DNA from: Ruminiclostridium sp.
GTDB lineage: Bacteria > Bacillota > Clostridia > Oscillospirales > Ruminococcaceae
Length of the DNA: 64,000 nt
Direction: 5' to 3'
NCBI GenBank assembly: GCA_017395555.1
Contig: JAFPUE010000027.1
Coordinates: forward strand, 1-64,000
Shown: positions 48,620 to 56,126 of the stretch, piece by piece
How positions within the stretch are numbered: position 1 is the first letter of the stretch
Layout of the letters: each line of letters opens with the position of its first letter
The notes under the pieces: model-generated
Databases searched by the model: none
What the model was told of the DNA's origin: nothing
The model's input: the letters and a program-made list of their open reading frames with translations, nothing else
Position numbers and translations under genes: made by a program

Positions 48620-49063
48620 TCATTTGTCAATGTCGGATTCCTCCGGGTAGTAGGCAAGAACGATCCTGAGCAGCCTTATCAGCTCCCGCACGTCGTTTTC
48701 TCCGAGGATCTCGAACAGCCCCCGGTATTCCTGACGTATCTCCGCCCGCCGCTCATTCGAGACCTGCCTGCCCTTTTCGGTTATCAGCGCCCTTACGACA
48801 CGGCGATCGGTCTTAAGCCTTGAACGGGAGATAAGCTCCTTTTCCTCAAGCTTTTTGAGTATATCCGCCATTCGCCCCGGCACCACATGGAGCCGCTTGC
48901 ACAGCTCGCCCGCGGAAGCGCCTTCGTCCATGTCGTTAAGGCAGTTGAGCACCCCGTATTCGCCGCGTATGCTGTCGAGGATAGCGATATTGCCCTTCCG
49001 GTTCAGAAGGTCTGCAAGCACGCCGTAAAGCTCCTCCGGCAATTTTTCCTTTTCCGTCATCAC
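48620..49063 (-). CDS. MarR-family transcriptional regulator
   Basis: A 147-residue winged-helix regulator. SAGELCKRLHVVPGRMADILKKLEEKELISRSR is the DNA-binding helix-turn-helix region (about 51-83), followed by the DRRVVRALITEKG wing; the flanking helices make the dimer. MarR proteins usually repress a neighbouring operon and release DNA when they bind a phenolic or lipophilic ligand. A strong GGAGGTGAT ribosome site and promoter precede it. It is encoded 128 bases upstream of the condensation gene, on the same strand, and candidate operators lie in front of both units. Confidence 0.92.
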   Translation of the reverse strand: MMTEKEKLPEELYGVLADLLNRKGNIAILDSIRGEYGVLNCLNDMDEGASAGELCKRLHVVPGRMADILKKLEEKELISRSRLKTDRRVVRALITEKGRQVSNERRAEIRQEYRGLFEILGENDVRELIRLLRIVLAYYPEESDIDK

Positions 49064-49104
49064 ATCACCTCCCGACAGACCGGAATTGTCCTGTTGCTTA
49101 TATT

Positions 49105-49133
49105 ATCATAACATATTTGGTTTCAAATGTAAA
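49105..49133 (-). promoter_or_regulatory. Promoter of marR with internal palindrome
   Basis: On the minus strand TTTACA (49133-49128), 17 bases and TATGAT (49110-49105). The spacer holds the inverted repeat ATTTG-AAAC-CAAAT, a possible autoregulatory operator. Confidence 0.6.
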
Positions 49134-49184
49134 GAGCGTTATCGCCGTGTTTATATATTTTCCGTCTTATATATTAAAAAGGAT

Positions 49185-49221
49185 AAAAAACAAGGCATTA
49201 CCGGATCAACGATAATGCCTT
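49185..49221 (-). terminator. Terminator of the SPNTG surface-protein gene
   Basis: AAGGCATTA (49221-49213 on the minus strand) pairs with TAATGCCTT and runs into GTTTTTTATCC, about 22 bases after the stop codon. Confidence 0.85.
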
Positions 49222-49242
49222 TGTTATTATGCAGTTATTTAC

Positions 49243-50532
49243 TTACTTTCTCTTTCTTGAGAGAAACAGAGCGCCTGCTGCTACTGCTGCGATACCTGCA
49301 ACAGCTGCAACGTCCTCGATACCTGTGTTCGGGCTGCCCTTTGTGCTGTCGGTAGCAGCTGCAACATCACCTGCTGCGGGAGCTGCTTCGATAACCTCGT
49401 CCTCGGATACAAGACCTGTGGGTCCTGTAAGAGTTCCTGCGGTCACATAGTCGATAACGTCACCGTTTTTATCAAGAAGCTCGAACTTTGTGGGAGCGAT
49501 AGGTGTTCCCCACTGCTGGAAGAACGCGAATGCGTAAGCATCGTCAGCGGAGAAAATGGGCTCCTTGTCCATGAATGTGATGGAGCCTTCGGACTCGTCG
49601 TATGTAAGCTCATCGCCGTCGCCGTTAGCGTAGTTGTGCTGATACCAGCCTCTGCTCGGGCAGTTAGCGCCTACAGAGCCGCCGTACCATGCACCGTGCT
49701 CAACGTCCTCGGGGTCAACCTCAACGAATACGCGGATTCCGTAAACCTCTGTGATATCAAAGCCGAAGCCGTAGTCCTTCTCAATGGACTGCTGAGCGTC
49801 GTTGTCTGCGCGGAGGCAGAACTGCAGACCGTCGAAGTAAGGAGCCTGATCTGCGTCGAAAGCAACTGTGGAAGGATCGAATGTGGATACCCACTCCTCT
49901 TCTTCCTCTTCGTCGGCAGCAGCTGTTGTCTCTTCAACTACCTCTTCTTCCTCAGCGGTTGTTGCTTCCGTGGTAGCTTCCGTCTTGGGAGCCTCGGTTG
50001 TAGCTGCGGTAGTCTCTTCCGCCTTTTCTTCTGTAGCTTCTTCGGGCTTTTTCTGAACGCCGGTAACACCGAGAACGCTCTTTCCGTTGATCTCAAGATC
50101 TACGAAATCGGAAACGTCGCCCGATGCCCACCACCAACCGAGCTGTACAACGCCTTTTTCCGCGGGCTTTACGGGTTTGCTGAATTCAATGGTAGCAACA
50201 CCGTTACCCTCTTCGTCTATTACCATGTTCTTTTCGTTTGTACCGAAATCTGTCTGATTCCAGTCGTCACCTTCCTGATTGAAACCAAAAGCTCCGCCGC
50301 CGCCGAACCAGCCGCCGCCGTCCTTGATCTTCATCTTGATAACGACCTTCTTGACATCCTCGCCCTTAAGGAGAGAGATATCCCACTGGAGTATCTTGCT
50401 GTCCTCGTCCTTTGTGTTCATGGTAGCTGTTGCAACAGTATCCTGTGTAGCCGCATAAGCATTTATGGCACATGCTGTACTTAGTACCGCAACGGCAGCT
50501 AACACAGCCGCTGCTTTTCTAAATCTTCTCAT
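49243..50532 (-). CDS. Sortase-anchored surface protein with two beta-sandwich (CBM-like) modules
   Basis: A 429-residue secreted protein. A signal peptide (1-27, ending NAYA) is followed by two aromatic-rich beta modules, about 28-155 (GGGWFGGGGAFGFNQ, LGWWWASGD) and about 225-370 (WYGGSVGANCPSRGWYQHNY), joined by a Thr/Glu-rich linker (160-220). The end, SPNTG (400-404), a hydrophobic helix and RKRK, is a sorting signal of the (S/N/P)PxTG type known for clostridial class B sortases. The modules resemble carbohydrate-binding-like domains (such as DUF5620) in ruminococcal surface proteins; the glycan is unknown. GGAGGAA before the ATG, a perfect promoter and a 169-base leader indicate strong, possibly post-transcriptionally controlled expression. 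Confidence 0.82.
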   Translation of the reverse strand: MRRFRKAAAVLAAVAVLSTACAINAYAATQDTVATATMNTKDEDSKILQWDISLLKGEDVKKVVIKMKIKDGGGWFGGGGAFGFNQEGDDWNQTDFGTNEKNMVIDEEGNGVATIEFSKPVKPAEKGVVQLGWWWASGDVSDFVDLEINGKSVLGVTGVQKKPEEATEEKAEETTAATTEAPKTEATTEATTAEEEEVVEETTAAADEEEEEEWVSTFDPSTVAFDADQAPYFDGLQFCLRADNDAQQSIEKDYGFGFDITEVYGIRVFVEVDPEDVEHGAWYGGSVGANCPSRGWYQHNYANGDGDELTYDESEGSITFMDKEPIFSADDAYAFAFFQQWGTPIAPTKFELLDKNGDVIDYVTAGTLTGPTGLVSEDEVIEAAPAAGDVAAATDSTKGSPNTGIEDVAAVAGIAAVAAGALFLSRKRK

Positions 50533-50701
50533 TGGAAAAATTCCTCCTTAATATTGTTGTGACACTCGCGCTATCGGCACAGGCGCTTATGTCAATACCT
50601 TCCCGATGTTACCGCATCGTTCGGACCGGCGGCAGACCATACCCCACAAGGGAACGCAGGTGTCTGCCCGTGGAATTATGTGCAGCTCATACCGCACTCT
50701 A
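50533..50701 (-). promoter_or_regulatory. Structured 5' leader of the surface-protein gene
   Basis: About 169 bases separate the predicted transcription start from the ATG. They fold into at least three hairpins on the minus strand: GGCAGAC with GTCTGCC enclosing CCC-TTGT-GGG, CGATG-CGGTAA-CATCG, and GCGC/GCGC near the 3' end. I recognise no known riboswitch. It could be a regulatory or stabilising leader. Confidence 0.5.
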
Positions 50702-50707
50702 TCCTAC

Positions 50708-50736
50708 ATTATACACTTTTTTGTACGATTTGTCAA
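50708..50736 (-). promoter_or_regulatory. Consensus promoter of the surface-protein gene
   Basis: On the minus strand TTGACA (50736-50731), 17 bases and TATAAT (50713-50708): perfect boxes and spacing. Confidence 0.9.
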
Positions 50737-50795
50737 GCCCCGTAAAGCAGCATCCGGAAATTTGTTATATTATATAAGCAGTACAGCTTTACCGG

Positions 50796-53700
50796 TCAAT
50801 TCCCGATTATACCGCTTATCTCCGTAGTTCTGCTCTTGAACAGGCTTACAAGCTCGCTGTGGTGCGCTGTGATGTACTCCGTGTCGCCGTCCTTCGAGGC
50901 AAATTCCAGCGATTTGGACAGCTCGGAAACGTCCATTACGCCGACGGTCTTGGATACGCTTTTAAGCGCGTGGACATAAACGCAGTAGGTACCGTAGTCC
51001 TTTTCGGCAAAAGCCTTCTCCAGCTCACCCACACGCTTATCATAAGACGCAGCGTAATCGGAAAGCATCTCGCGGTAAAACTCCTCGTCACTCGCGCAGT
51101 AAGCAAGTCCCTCATTCGCGGCGATCCCCGCAGCGTTCAGTGCGCCGATAATGTCTCCGGCAGCAGCAGACGGCGCTTCGCTTTCCGAGGGAGCGAACTC
51201 TATCGCGCCGTCGTCCTCAACCGGAGCAAATTCGATCACATCGCCGCCCGCCGGTGCAAATTCGATAGCCTCGCTCTCTGCCGTGCCTTCGGCAGCCGGA
51301 GCTTCAACGGGAGCAGACACCTCAACGGGAGTGGGAGCTTCCGGACGGGCATCGGCGAAGGTATCACCCGAGATTTCCGTTTTGCGCAGATACCTTATCA
51401 GCTTCTGTTCGAGAGCGTTGAGCTCGATAGGCTTTGAAAGGTAATCGTCAAATCCCGCCTTCAGATACTTCTCCTTTGCGCCGTTCACGGCATTCGCCGT
51501 AAGCGCTATAACGGCAGTATCCGCAGGTATCAGGAATTCCTCGCGCAGCTTGTTGAGCGTCTCTATACCGTCCATTTTCGGCATCATATGATCGAGGAAC
51601 ACGATATTGTAACGTTTTTTGCGCATAAGCTCTATCGTATCGAAGCCGGAGGACGCAAGCTCGGGAACAATGCCGAATATCTTCATCAGGTTCTTCGCAA
51701 CCTTCAGGTTCATTTCGTTGTCGTCAACAACAAGCACCTTTGCGCCCGTAAAGTGCGCGGTATCCTTCTTGCTGTCCCTGTGCGAGCGTCTTTCGATGTT
51801 GGAGCCGATAGGCTTGCTGTCGGCTATGCCCTGCTTTATCTCGAACGAGAATACCGAGCCCGCGCCGTACACGCTGTCAACGTTGAGCCGGCTGTCCATG
51901 AGCGAGAGCAGCTTCGTGACTATTGCCATACCGAGACCAGTACCCTCTATATTGCGGTTTCTGGTCTCGTCGAGACGCGAGAACGACTCGAACAGCTTAT
52001 CCATATCCTCGTCGCGTATGCCTATACCCGTATCCTTGACAGACACGGCAAGCACGATCTCGCTGTTCGTTCTGCTTGCGCAGGAAACGGACAATGTCAC
52101 GCTTCCGCGCTCGGTGTACTTCACGGCATTCGTCAGCAGGTTCATAATGACCTGCGTCAGACGCACATCGTCACCGATAAGTATGCTCGGCAATGTCTCG
52201 TCTATCTTCGTGACAAGCTGGAGCCCCTTTGATTCGGCGCGCTGTGAAACGGAATTGATAAGATTGTTCACGAGGGAAACGGTGTCGTATTCCACGGGAA
52301 TTATCTCCATCTTTCCGTCGTCTATCTTCGAAAAGTCAAGTATGCTGTTAATAAGCGAAAGCAGGGTTTTTCCCGCAGTGCTGATATTCTCGGAATATTC
52401 AAGTATGTCCTTGTCCTTCGATTCGCGCAGTATCATCTCGTTCATTCCGAGCACCGCGTTTATCGGAGTGCGTATCTCGTGCGACATCTGCGCAAGGAAG
52501 CGTCCCTTTGCCTGTCCCGCAGCGGTAGCCGCGTCGGCAGCCTCCTTCATGCGCAGGTTCACCTTATCCTGCCAGCGTATCAGCCTTGAAAGCACATTAT
52601 ATACGATTATTATGCAGATGCCAACCATGGAGATACACAGCATACATATAACAAATCCCTGTCCGTATATGCTCCAGACGTTGCTCGCCTTGTAAACGAC
52701 GAAATTGGAGACATCGTTGCGCTTTGCGGTGATTATGCGGACCACGCCGTCGTAATCCTTCATGATCATTGTGCTTTCGCCGTCTGTCTTGATCTCGCCG
52801 TAGTCGAGCTCGGAAACGTTCTTCGTGTTCTCTATTGTCATCTGATATGTGCCGTAGGGGTGATTTATGATATCTCCGCGCGCGTCAACAAGGAACGCGT
52901 AGCCGTTTTCGGTGTAGCTTCCGCTGAGTATCTCCACCAGCTTGTCCATATAGAAGTCTATGGCGAAAATGCCGAGGAACTCTCCCGTATTCGCGTCAAA
53001 AACCTGCTCGGATATCGTAACGCAGTAAATACCTGTCTGATCGTCGAAATACGGCGCGGATATGCTCCACTTCTCCTTCGACGCGAGCGAATCTATATAC
53101 CACTGACGCTCATCCACACGCCAGCCCGGCTCCGGCTTCCAGCCGTTGTTCATATAGACACAGGGATCGAGCTTCGGGTTTGCGAGATAGAGCACCGATA
53201 TTTCGGGGTACTGCTGTGCCATTCTGTCGAGATATGCCACCGTACCGTCATAATCGTCAAGCATTTGGGGATTTGTCGAAACTATGCTCGCGAACATATC
53301 GAGAATGCTTTTCTGCTTGTTTATCCATTCCGAGAGGCGGTATTCATACATATTGACCGCGTTCGACATCTCCTCGTCCGCAAGACTTCTGCTCAGGAAC
53401 AGAGAAGCGGAGACCGTGATACCCATAACAAGTATAAGCAGTACGACGATTATCGTTCTGAACCGGTTTGTCATGCGGAGCTTCCTGCCCTGCTCCGGCT
53501 TGTTTTCCTGCTCCTGCTTCTCTTTGTTCTCGGTCTTGACTATGTTGGAGTAGGATATGATCTGGCGTATCTTGTAGGACAGCTGCTCACCGGCCTCGTG
53601 TATGCCCGTGAAGCGCTCCTCCGCCGTGTCGTAATCGGGGTGGCTGCTCACATCGGAATTGGTGAGTATCTTTTTGAGCGGGGTCTCAAGCTCGCCGGTA

Positions 53701-54653
53701 ATGCCCGCGAGGAACTCCTCCTTTGACTTGAGCGCGTTTTCCGCTTTCATACGGTTACGGGCGGTCATAACGTAAAGGATTATTATGACAACCATAAGAC
53801 CTATCGTAAGCACGAGCGATATTATGAGCTGTATGTAGGAATTGCGGTAGAGCTCCCAGTCGCTCTCGCTGACTATAAGATACCAGCCCGAATCCGAACC
53901 GGAGCCGGTTGCGAACAGGTTCTCATAACCCCAGCCGTTTCTTATGCGGTGTGTCACGAACTCATCGCTGTTCTTTGCGAGATAGAACACCGCCGAGTAT
54001 TCGGGGAGCTTGTCTATCAGCGACTCGCCGAGAAGAGATTCGTCCGAGCAGCCCGCGATGATGCCGTCCTCGGTGACGATAACGGCGTTGTGCAGTCCCG
54101 TCTCGTTCATTTTAAGGACATGGGACTGTATGCTCTCCATGGTGTAATCAACGCTGAGAACACTGTCTTTGTCCGGGAGCATTATGGAAACTGTGTAACA
54201 GATATTTCCGGTTATAACATCGACATAAGGCGGTGAAACGAAGGCGGCGCCGGGATTCTTGGCAGCACCGATATACCAGCTTCTTCCGAGCGGATCGAAA
54301 TGCTCCGGATCGGCAAGTCCCGGCAGTATGCTCCACTCCTTGCCTGCCATATATATATTGTAAGCGCCGCTGTCATCATCGGCGAGCATAGTTATCCTTT
54401 CGTACACAAAGGCTTCGAGCTCGTTCTTGTCGTCGAGATACGGCTGTGCGGCTACGGCGAGCTGCATGGTGAAGTCCTTCGCCCTGCTTATGGTGCCTTC
54501 GAGCTCACCGCTTATGCTTTCGAGCTGGTATTTTCCCGCTTCCATGGTCTGTTCCGAGGTCATACGGAAGACTATCTGTATCTCTATGAAAACGACGGCG
54601 GCAAGAAGCGCTATTATCACCGCTATCAGCGCATAATTCTTACGTTTGTTCAC
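50796..54653 (-). CDS. Double-Cache hybrid histidine kinase with a degenerate first H-box
   Basis: A 1285-residue protein that reads like two kinases in a row. Helix 8-30, Cache domain 1 (about 35-270, with R124, W126, Y127, D169), helix 275-297, then a kinase-like helix FLAGITGELETP in which the phospho-His is Gly (G320). No ATPase domain follows. A second helix (399-421), Cache domain 2 (about 425-660, R516, W518, Y519, D566) and helix (665-688) lead to a complete HisKA (H725), ATPase (DTGIG, GTGLGMA), receiver (D1021) and Hpt (H1228). The receiver-Hpt linker holds three IEFAP motifs (1130, 1140, 1151). It starts at GTG with GGAGG upstream. Two separate ligands may be integrated into one phosphorelay. 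Confidence 0.9.
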   Translation of the reverse strand: MNKRKNYALIAVIIALLAAVVFIEIQIVFRMTSEQTMEAGKYQLESISGELEGTISRAKDFTMQLAVAAQPYLDDKNELEAFVYERITMLADDDSGAYNIYMAGKEWSILPGLADPEHFDPLGRSWYIGAAKNPGAAFVSPPYVDVITGNICYTVSIMLPDKDSVLSVDYTMESIQSHVLKMNETGLHNAVIVTEDGIIAGCSDESLLGESLIDKLPEYSAVFYLAKNSDEFVTHRIRNGWGYENLFATGSGSDSGWYLIVSESDWELYRNSYIQLIISLVLTIGLMVVIIILYVMTARNRMKAENALKSKEEFLAGITGELETPLKKILTNSDVSSHPDYDTAEERFTGIHEAGEQLSYKIRQIISYSNIVKTENKEKQEQENKPEQGRKLRMTNRFRTIIVVLLILVMGITVSASLFLSRSLADEEMSNAVNMYEYRLSEWINKQKSILDMFASIVSTNPQMLDDYDGTVAYLDRMAQQYPEISVLYLANPKLDPCVYMNNGWKPEPGWRVDERQWYIDSLASKEKWSISAPYFDDQTGIYCVTISEQVFDANTGEFLGIFAIDFYMDKLVEILSGSYTENGYAFLVDARGDIINHPYGTYQMTIENTKNVSELDYGEIKTDGESTMIMKDYDGVVRIITAKRNDVSNFVVYKASNVWSIYGQGFVICMLCISMVGICIIIVYNVLSRLIRWQDKVNLRMKEAADAATAAGQAKGRFLAQMSHEIRTPINAVLGMNEMILRESKDKDILEYSENISTAGKTLLSLINSILDFSKIDDGKMEIIPVEYDTVSLVNNLINSVSQRAESKGLQLVTKIDETLPSILIGDDVRLTQVIMNLLTNAVKYTERGSVTLSVSCASRTNSEIVLAVSVKDTGIGIRDEDMDKLFESFSRLDETRNRNIEGTGLGMAIVTKLLSLMDSRLNVDSVYGAGSVFSFEIKQGIADSKPIGSNIERRSHRDSKKDTAHFTGAKVLVVDDNEMNLKVAKNLMKIFGIVPELASSGFDTIELMRKKRYNIVFLDHMMPKMDGIETLNKLREEFLIPADTAVIALTANAVNGAKEKYLKAGFDDYLSKPIELNALEQKLIRYLRKTEISGDTFADARPEAPTPVEVSAPVEAPAAEGTAESEAIEFAPAGGDVIEFAPVEDDGAIEFAPSESEAPSAAAGDIIGALNAAGIAANEGLAYCASDEEFYREMLSDYAASYDKRVGELEKAFAEKDYGTYCVYVHALKSVSKTVGVMDVSELSKSLEFASKDGDTEYITAHHSELVSLFKSRTTEISGIIGN

Positions 54654-54707
54654 AACAAACCTCCGTTAAACCTTCATTGTTACTTTATTATGATAATTAA
54701 TTATTAT

Positions 54708-54737
54708 ATTATATCACAATCCGAGAGGGATTGTCAA
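54708..54737 (-). promoter_or_regulatory. Promoter of the double-Cache kinase
   Basis: On the minus strand TTGACA (54737-54732), 18 bases and TATAAT (54713-54708), about 55 bases before the GTG start. Confidence 0.8.
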
Positions 54738-54749
54738 CATTTTGTTGAG

Positions 54750-55937
54750 TTAAAGCTTATGCACCCCGCTCTGCTTTTGCTTCTTTATCCTGCTGTAAGC
54801 AAATTCGAGCATACCGATGTTCATTGCAGCAAACAGCGCAAGCCAGAACGGCATTATGCCGATACCGGCACCCTCCTGCAAAAGCCCGAATACCATAGGC
54901 ATAAACGTGCTTCCGATGTACGCCGATGCCATTTGCAGACCTATCACCGCGGCACTGTTCCTTCTCCCGAAATTCAGAGGAGCCATGTGCTGTATCGCGG
55001 GATATACCGGCCCCATGCCGATACCTGTTGCCGCGAAGCCGACTGCCGTGAAAATGTACCCGGGCAGCGGCAGAAATATCAGCAGTATCCCGGCGGCTTC
55101 AACGGCAATGCCTATGCGTATCAGCAGCCTGTCGCCGAGCCTGTCCGACACGAACGCGGATATCAGCCGCCCGAACATCAGCCCGCCGAATATAAGCGAG
55201 CTGAACGCCGCCGCAGTCTCGCTGCTTATGCCGTCCTTCGTTCCCGCAAAATAGCTCGATGTCCACAGAAAGCAAGTCGCTTCGCCGGAGCAGTACGCGA
55301 AAAATGCAATAAGCGTCGGGATAACTCCGCGTATTTTCAGCGCTTCCTTTATGCCGGTACCGTCGTTCTCGCTTTCCTCACCGTCCGCCTGCGCATTCTT
55401 CTTCCAGAGCGGCACGGACAGCAGACATACCAGCATTATCCCCGCCTGTATGTACGCCGTACGGCGGTAGCCCTCGTTCCAGTGCGCCTGCGAAAGCGCC
55501 GCCGCCATGATATACGGGCTTATCATCGCTCCCACGCCGTAAAAGCAGTGCAGAAAGTTCATCACCGCGGAGGAACAGTGCTTCGCGACGTAGTTGTTCA
55601 GCGCGGCATCGACTGAGCCCGCGCCCAGCCCATACGGCGCAACAAACAGGAAAAGCATCCAATACTCTGTTGAAAGCGAAAATCCGACAAGTCCCACCAC
55701 CGTCAGCAGTATAGAAAGCACGACTATCCACTGCGTCTTTACCTTCCGTATGATGTACGGGGCAATAAGCGCGGAAAGAATGGTCATGAATGACACGGAC
55801 ATGGAAACATAGCCGGCATACGAGGACGGCACACCGAAGTCCGTCTGCATAGTCGGCCAGCCCGAGCCGAGAAGCGAGTCCGGGAGCCCGAGGCTCACGA
55901 ACGCGAGATATATTACAGCAAGCAGCAAAGCGCCCAT
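54750..55937 (-). CDS. MFS transporter
   Basis: A 395-residue major facilitator with about 12 membrane helices split by a charged cytoplasmic loop (KKNAQADGEESEN, about 187-199). The PYIIRKVKTQW segment and the VSDRLGDR loop in the second half fit the MFS signatures, and the general pattern (LPDSLLGSGWP at the first helix) resembles the FucP/sugar-type MFS group of Firmicutes. The direction and substrate are unknown. GGAGA lies about seven bases before the ATG. It is transcribed towards the kinase and is divergent from pyruvate kinase. Confidence 0.85.
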   Translation of the reverse strand: MGALLLAVIYLAFVSLGLPDSLLGSGWPTMQTDFGVPSSYAGYVSMSVSFMTILSALIAPYIIRKVKTQWIVVLSILLTVVGLVGFSLSTEYWMLFLFVAPYGLGAGSVDAALNNYVAKHCSSAVMNFLHCFYGVGAMISPYIMAAALSQAHWNEGYRRTAYIQAGIMLVCLLSVPLWKKNAQADGEESENDGTGIKEALKIRGVIPTLIAFFAYCSGEATCFLWTSSYFAGTKDGISSETAAAFSSLIFGGLMFGRLISAFVSDRLGDRLLIRIGIAVEAAGILLIFLPLPGYIFTAVGFAATGIGMGPVYPAIQHMAPLNFGRRNSAAVIGLQMASAYIGSTFMPMVFGLLQEGAGIGIMPFWLALFAAMNIGMLEFAYSRIKKQKQSGVHKL

Positions 55938-56031
55938 ATTTTGTTCTCCCGATTAGTTTTTGGTATTATAGCACAGTTTTCCCCGTTTTGCAATACCGCC
56001 CGCATTTCTTTTCACATTATGCAAAATCTGC

Positions 56032-56060
56032 TTGTTTTTTTGCCACGGATATGGTATAAT
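56032..56060 (+). promoter_or_regulatory. Promoter of pyruvate kinase
   Basis: TTGTTT (56032-56037), 17 bases and TATAAT (56055-56060). A hairpin GGTCCGC/GCGGACC (56086-56104) lies in the leader, 22 bases before the ATG. Confidence 0.7.
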
Positions 56061-56126
56061 AGGTTGAAAGATAACGTATTATACCGGTCCGCGCAGAGCG
56101 GACCGTGCGAAACGAGGTCATATATC

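Noticed and set aside
50533..50701. 6S RNA or a c-di-GMP-I riboswitch in the leader
   Set aside because: No long 6S-type closing stem with central bubble could be drawn, and the c-di-GMP-I core motifs are missing.
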